From positions 547,953,219-548,017,218 of the forward strand of contig OY728166.1 of NCBI GenBank assembly GCA_963277665.1: a DNA stretch of 64,000 nucleotides. Direction: 5' to 3'. The translations under genes and the position numbers were made by a program. Origin of the DNA: Viscum album. Taxonomy: Eukaryota > Streptophyta > Magnoliopsida > Santalales > Viscaceae. The notes beneath the pieces are model-generated. The model was not told the DNA's origin, made no database searches, and saw nothing but the letters and a program-made list of their open reading frames with translations. Of the stretch, positions 60,235-64,000 are shown in pieces (the stretch's first letter is position 1; every line of letters begins with the position of its first letter).

Positions 60235-61140
60235 GCAGTCACGAGCCATGTGGCCCTACCCACCGTATGCGTAGCACTACCTGCTCCTCGGAAGGATGGC
60301 TTTGTGCCCTGTTCCCCACACCTCTGAGCCAGTGTCCTAAGGTCGTCTGCCTGATGGTCCGGTCCGCCTGGACACCTGTGACGTCTGTGGACTTCCAGCT
60401 GCAGACGACTCTGCTACGTGCTGCCCTGTGGTAGGTCTCGCTACTGTCCTAGGATTGAGAAGAAAGCTCTCTATGAGAAGGGCTCGCTCTAGTACTCCTG
60501 CCTGTGTCAGAATGCTGAGGGAGATCATCAATACCTTGATACCATGCCTCAGTCCCTGCTCGAAGGTCCGGGCCTAGAAAAATGGGTCTCGTACCATATC
60601 CGTCGAATAGCGCGAGATATCGGTAAATCTCGTCGAGTACCGGGCGACCGTCATGCTGCTCTGCCGCAGCTGTAGAAGCTCCTGTATGCGCACCGCCCAG
60701 AGGGTGGCTGGGATGAACTCTGAGCGGAAGAGGCTCTCAAAGTCCATCCAGAAGAGTGATGCCTCGTCATGCACCTAGAGCATCAAGCTCCACTGTCTTC
60801 CTGCTACCGCATGTAGGAGGCTCGCTGCGAGGATCACCGTGAGGTCAGCTGGTGTCCCCACTAACCTGAAAACTCGAACAACCGCCTCCAGCCAATCCTC
60901 GGCTGCCTGAGGGTCCGTCTCCCCGTGGAAACTGGGTCGTCCCTGACGCTGAAACTCATGGAGTGCACTAAGTCTACATGCACTCTCAGCGACTGAGGTT
61001 GGTAGCATCGGTGGCTCGTCTGGTAGAGGTACCTTCGGTGCCTCCACTGTCAAAGGGACCTGAACTGAGGCCTCATCCCTCGGTGGCCTATCATCTCGCA
61101 CAATGATCGGAACCCTAAATGGCTACCATCGTGGGGCCAT
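60235..61140 (-). pseudogene. gag: gag of Tekay-2
   Basis: The start is taken at the ATG whose first base is 61140 ('MAPRW', then a TAG as codon 6), parallel to 'MAPGRC' in Tekay-1. The same frame continues through 'HEFQRQGRPSFHGETDPQAAEDWLEAVVRVF', a TAG at 60775, 'FESLFRSEFIPATLW', 'ELLQLRQSSMTVARYSTRF', a TAG near 60571, and 'FEQGLRHGIKVL'. The zinc knuckle (60235-60276) reads C-Y-A-Y-G-G-stop-G-H-M-A-R-D-C-P. The second Cys is Tyr and one residue is TAG. No frameshift was seen, only substitutions. Confidence 0.88.
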
Positions 61141-61410
61141 CCTAAAAATAAACAGGTGCCACATTGTCAAAACATTATACCTGGTGAGCTGACACAATGT
61201 AATCACAAAGAAAACTTTTGAAACACACATGCAATCAATGTTTTCGTGCATTGAGTCTGAAATCAGAAGTTAGGGTCCTAGTGTATGGATATGTCGGCCG
61301 CCGCAACAAAACTGGACATCCTAGACTGATAATCACACTCAATACCCTAAACACTATTGCTTCACATAGAATAAATATCAGATTCCTGCGTTCTGCTGTA
61401 TAACCGAACT

Positions 61411-61422
61411 TCTCTAATACCA
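61411..61422 (-). promoter_or_regulatory. primer binding site of Tekay-2
   Basis: The minus-strand sequence TGGTATTAGAGA lies three bases from the LTR end. It is the initiator Met-tRNA site TGGTATCAGAGC with C-to-T and C-to-A changes. Confidence 0.8.
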
Positions 61423-61911
61423 ATTTTTCATGACCCATCCTCAGGGCCCGTGCAATGACTACCCCAAGCCCGAATCCCATAGGCCAGGGGCTGGCGACTA
61501 GCACCAAGGCGTAAATCCTGACAAAAAAATGGAAGGCATTGCCTTCGTAGAGTAAACAAACACCACAGAGTAAGCCATCAGAAGTAAACACTAAGTAAAA
61601 CTGGGTACAAAAGTAAGTGCGGAAAGTAAATGGACAAGAATACAAATTCAAACCGAATGTAAAGTACAAAAGGAATGAAAGTACAGCAAATGTAAGTAAA
61701 TCAGCAACGTCGAGCCATCCACTGGATATCCCACCTAAAGGGTGGGTACAGATAGCCTTCTCAGCTCCACAGGTCCAGCCGTCCGCTCCGTGTACGTCCC
61801 GCCCAGTGGTCCACCTCCAGGTACTGGCTGCTCCACAAGCTTCAACCACGATCAGCGTTGTCCTTCGTCTGCATCCAACACAACGTCGTGCGGGCATAGC
61901 CTATGCAGGGG

Positions 61912-61928
61912 TGAGTATAAGATACTCA
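61912..61928 (-). promoter_or_regulatory. LTR hairpin of Tekay-2, 5' LTR
   Basis: TGAGTAT-AAG-ATACTCA forms a 7-bp stem. Relative to the 3' LTR the loop has changed but a stem is kept. Confidence 0.45.
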
Positions 61929-62345
61929 GTAGGGACCCAGGGACTCTTGAAGGTCTCCCAGAATCCACAACGGATAATACACAAAGGAAAGATACAATCA
62001 ATAATTAAAAACTAACACTACCTAGGTATATTCCCATACATATACCTAAGTCATCAATTCCTGATCATCTCCAACATCTGAGCCCATGTCTGATCACGTC
62101 CAGACATGATAGAACAACCAAATACACACAGGAAAGCACAACACTATCCCCATAGGAAAACAAGTGAATCATATCGAAGATAACGATTGAAAGACAAGAC
62201 TCAGGTCACACAGGTATACTTCTTCTTAAGGTGATACAGATGATCAGATATAGCCACTGATTCATCTATGCTGGGACCCACGTAGGAATCTGAACCAGCT
62301 AAGCTGTCGGACCCACATAGGATACAAACCAGCTACTCTGCCAGA

Positions 62346-62840
62346 CCCACATAGGATAAACGAATAGTAGTCATTGATGTCAAACCCATGGGGGATTTTT
62401 GTACGGTCTTCATCGCTGCCGAACCCATGGAGAATTTTAGTGCAGTCTTCATCGCTGTCGAACCCATGAAGAATTTCAGTACGGTCTTCATCACTACAGA
62501 ACCCACATAGGATTTCAGTGCAGTCTTCATCGCCATCGAACCCATAGAGGATTTCAGTATGGTCTTCATCACTGCCGAACCCACATAGTATTTCAGTTCA
62601 GTCTTCATCGCCGTCAAACCCATGGAGGATTTCAGTATGGTCGTCATCACTGTCGAACCCACATAGGATTTCAGTGCAGTCTTCATCGTTGTCGAACTCA
62701 CGAAGGATTTCCGTACGGTCTTCATCACTGCCGAACCCATTGAGGATTTCGGTGCATTCTTCATCATCGTCGAATCCATGGAGGATTTCAGAACGGTCTT
62801 TTTCACTGCCGAACCCACATAAGATTTCAGTGCAGTCGTC
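62346..62840 (-). repeat. 39-bp tandem array in Tekay-2 5' LTR (12 units plus partial)
   Basis: Units start at 62346 and recur every 39 bases to 62814. This is the same number and alternation as at 53928-54422. Confidence 0.92.
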
Positions 62841-63399
62841 ATAGTCGCAGTCGCAGTCAGCTCTAGGGTTCCCGCACACAGCATGATCGATTCCGAGAGG
62901 GTCCACTCCACGAGCCAAGGGGTTCGATAGATCAACTGACATGTATTCCATATTTGAGGTATCTCAATGTTCCATCTCGACAAGAGGAACTCAACGTGAC
63001 AGACGGTGTGTCAGTCGGACGCTCGGTCTGAGAGTAATTGGTTTTTTCGTTCTAGAGGCCCGGTTTGTTTTTAAGTGAAAACCAACCCAAATGCTCTCCA
63101 ACTGCATCGAAACCTTGAGAGAAGTAAGCCAAAAGGTCTGTATCAATAGGAGAAATCCAACAAAGTCAATGACACATCAATCGGACGTCCGGAGCTCAAG
63201 TTATATGCATTTCCGCTCTGAGGGCCTAGTTGGTTTTGTGTTTGAACCAACTCGACCATACCCAAAGTTTGCCAAAACTTTGCGTATAATATACTGAAAC
63301 GACCGCCTATATCCAAGTATCACATCACAACTGGCGGTACATCGATAAGAGGTCTATATCCTATGATATGGGCAAAAGAATGAACTTATCCGATTGTAG

Positions 63400-63960
63400 G
63401 GGGTTTGGGGCCCGGACCGACCTGACCCGAGACCCCCTGGGTCGGCCTGAACCGGGTCGACCGGAACCGGGTCCAGGTCCGGCCCATTAGGGTGCAGCCC
63501 GGCCTGGTGGTTGTGGCCCGACACGGGATGGGCGGCCGGTTGACATGGTGCCAGTGCGCAACCCGCGTGGCCAACTCGGCCAGTGCCGAGCTGGGTGGAA
63601 AAAGGGGGGCGGCTGCCCACTTTTTCCGAAACTGCAGCCCCCCACGTGGGCCCGCTCCTTCTGGCCGGTCAGGGGTTACGACCCCTGGTTTCCTGGAAGC
63701 CGGCAGGCCCGGTCCGGTCGGCCGGTGCTGTTGTCATGGGACCGTCGCGATCCCACCCCTCCGAGGTGCCGGTGGCCGGTGGTTCTGGATGCCCCGCCTT
63801 GCACCACCACAGCATCGAGCCGCGACCTTGTCCGACCGGTTTGGCGTAACGGTGTCGCGCCCCTCCGCCGTGGCCCCGCTCTGGCCGTGGCCTCTTAGAG
63901 GTTCTCTGGCATGGTGCGATGGCATCACGCTTCTTCGCCGTGTTCATCCTTGATTCTATG
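63400..63960 (-). other. GC-rich island inside Tekay-2 5' LTR
   Basis: The counterpart of 54960-55520, with the same 'accgggt' repeats near 63425-63480. Overlapping open frames here are compositional. Confidence 0.75.
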
Positions 63961-64000
63961 CGGTGTCGTTGCACCGCAGCGCCTTATTTCAGGCCAGAAA

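Larger units (their letters stand above)
53007..64000 (-). mobile_element. Tekay-2: Tekay/Del-type chromovirus, 5' LTR cut by window end
   Basis: On the minus strand from right to left there is a partial 5' LTR (61426-64000), primer site, gag, protease, RT, RNase H, integrase with chromodomain, polypurine tract and a complete 3' LTR (53007-56583). The LTR sequence differs from Tekay-1, so it is a separate family of the same lineage. Five bases TTTAA precede 53007 as a possible target duplication; the other side is outside the window. Confidence 0.92.
61426..64000 (-). repeat. 5' LTR of Tekay-2 (incomplete)
   Basis: This is colinear with 53007-55580 and cut by the window end about 1 kb before its start. 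Its inner end reads 'tttcatgaccc' where the 3' LTR has 'tgtcacgaccc', showing C-to-T decay. Confidence 0.88.

Noticed and set aside
61235..61897. 220-codon minus-strand open frame, with a 161-codon relative at 52993-53478
   Set aside because: It lies across the inner end of the Tekay-2 LTR and the primer site. Both copies exist because LTRs are duplicates, and the hydrophobic stretches are chance translation without a known domain.
62333..62983. 216-codon frame encoding 13-residue repeats (also 54059-54493)
   Set aside because: The 39-bp tandem unit is a multiple of three, so repeat proteins appear in several frames. Position inside an LTR argues against a gene.

Overview
The window reads as intergenic DNA from a seed plant with a large, repeat-rich nuclear genome. 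It is AT-rich, I found no host gene, tRNA or rRNA, and almost everything recognisable is a decayed Ty3/gypsy (Metaviridae) LTR retrotransposon. Two lineages can be named from pol motifs: Athila-like elements and Tekay/Del-type chromoviruses. The species cannot be told from the sequence. All identities come from reading motifs by eye.

Layout. (1) About 1-7430: 'Athila-1', plus strand, missing its 5' end at the window edge, with gag, protease, RT, RNase H and integrase remnants, then a long 3' noncoding part, a polypurine tract and the start of its 3' LTR. (2) About 8005-30501: 'Athila-2', minus strand, same family, placed tail-to-tail with Athila-1. Its 3' LTR is at 8005-9521, and its pol is at about 10.9-14.75 kb. 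Its gag is at 27.5-28.8 kb, followed by a decayed primer binding site at 29152-29170 and the 5' LTR at about 29175-30501. (3) 14753-27533: 'Tekay-1', plus strand, inserted into Athila-2 between gag and protease, flanked by the 5-bp target duplication ATTCA. It has 3.8-3.9 kb LTRs carrying 29-bp and 55-bp tandem repeats, a tRNA-iMet-type primer site, and gag-pol with a chromodomain-like C-terminus. (4) About 31-53 kb: very AT-rich, with several diverged, colinear copies of one long LTR-like repeat, some carrying TATA-like boxes facing the minus strand, plus a gypsy RT remnant at about 46 kb on the minus strand. (5) 53007-64000: 'Tekay-2', minus strand, complete except for the far end of its 5' LTR. 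Its LTR holds a 39-bp tandem array and a GC-rich island.

No element looks autonomous: each pol has stops or frameshifts, and several zinc-binding residues are lost. The order of insertion suggested by nesting and decay is the 31-53 kb repeats (oldest), then the Athila pair, then the two Tekay elements. The best-preserved coding stretch is the 185-codon protease segment of Tekay-2 (59489-60046). I did not find a new functional system. The more unusual observations concern LTR architecture: tandem arrays whose copy numbers account for the LTR length difference, a 39/78-bp alternating array, a hairpin shared by two Tekay LTR families, and direct repeats flanking Athila-2.
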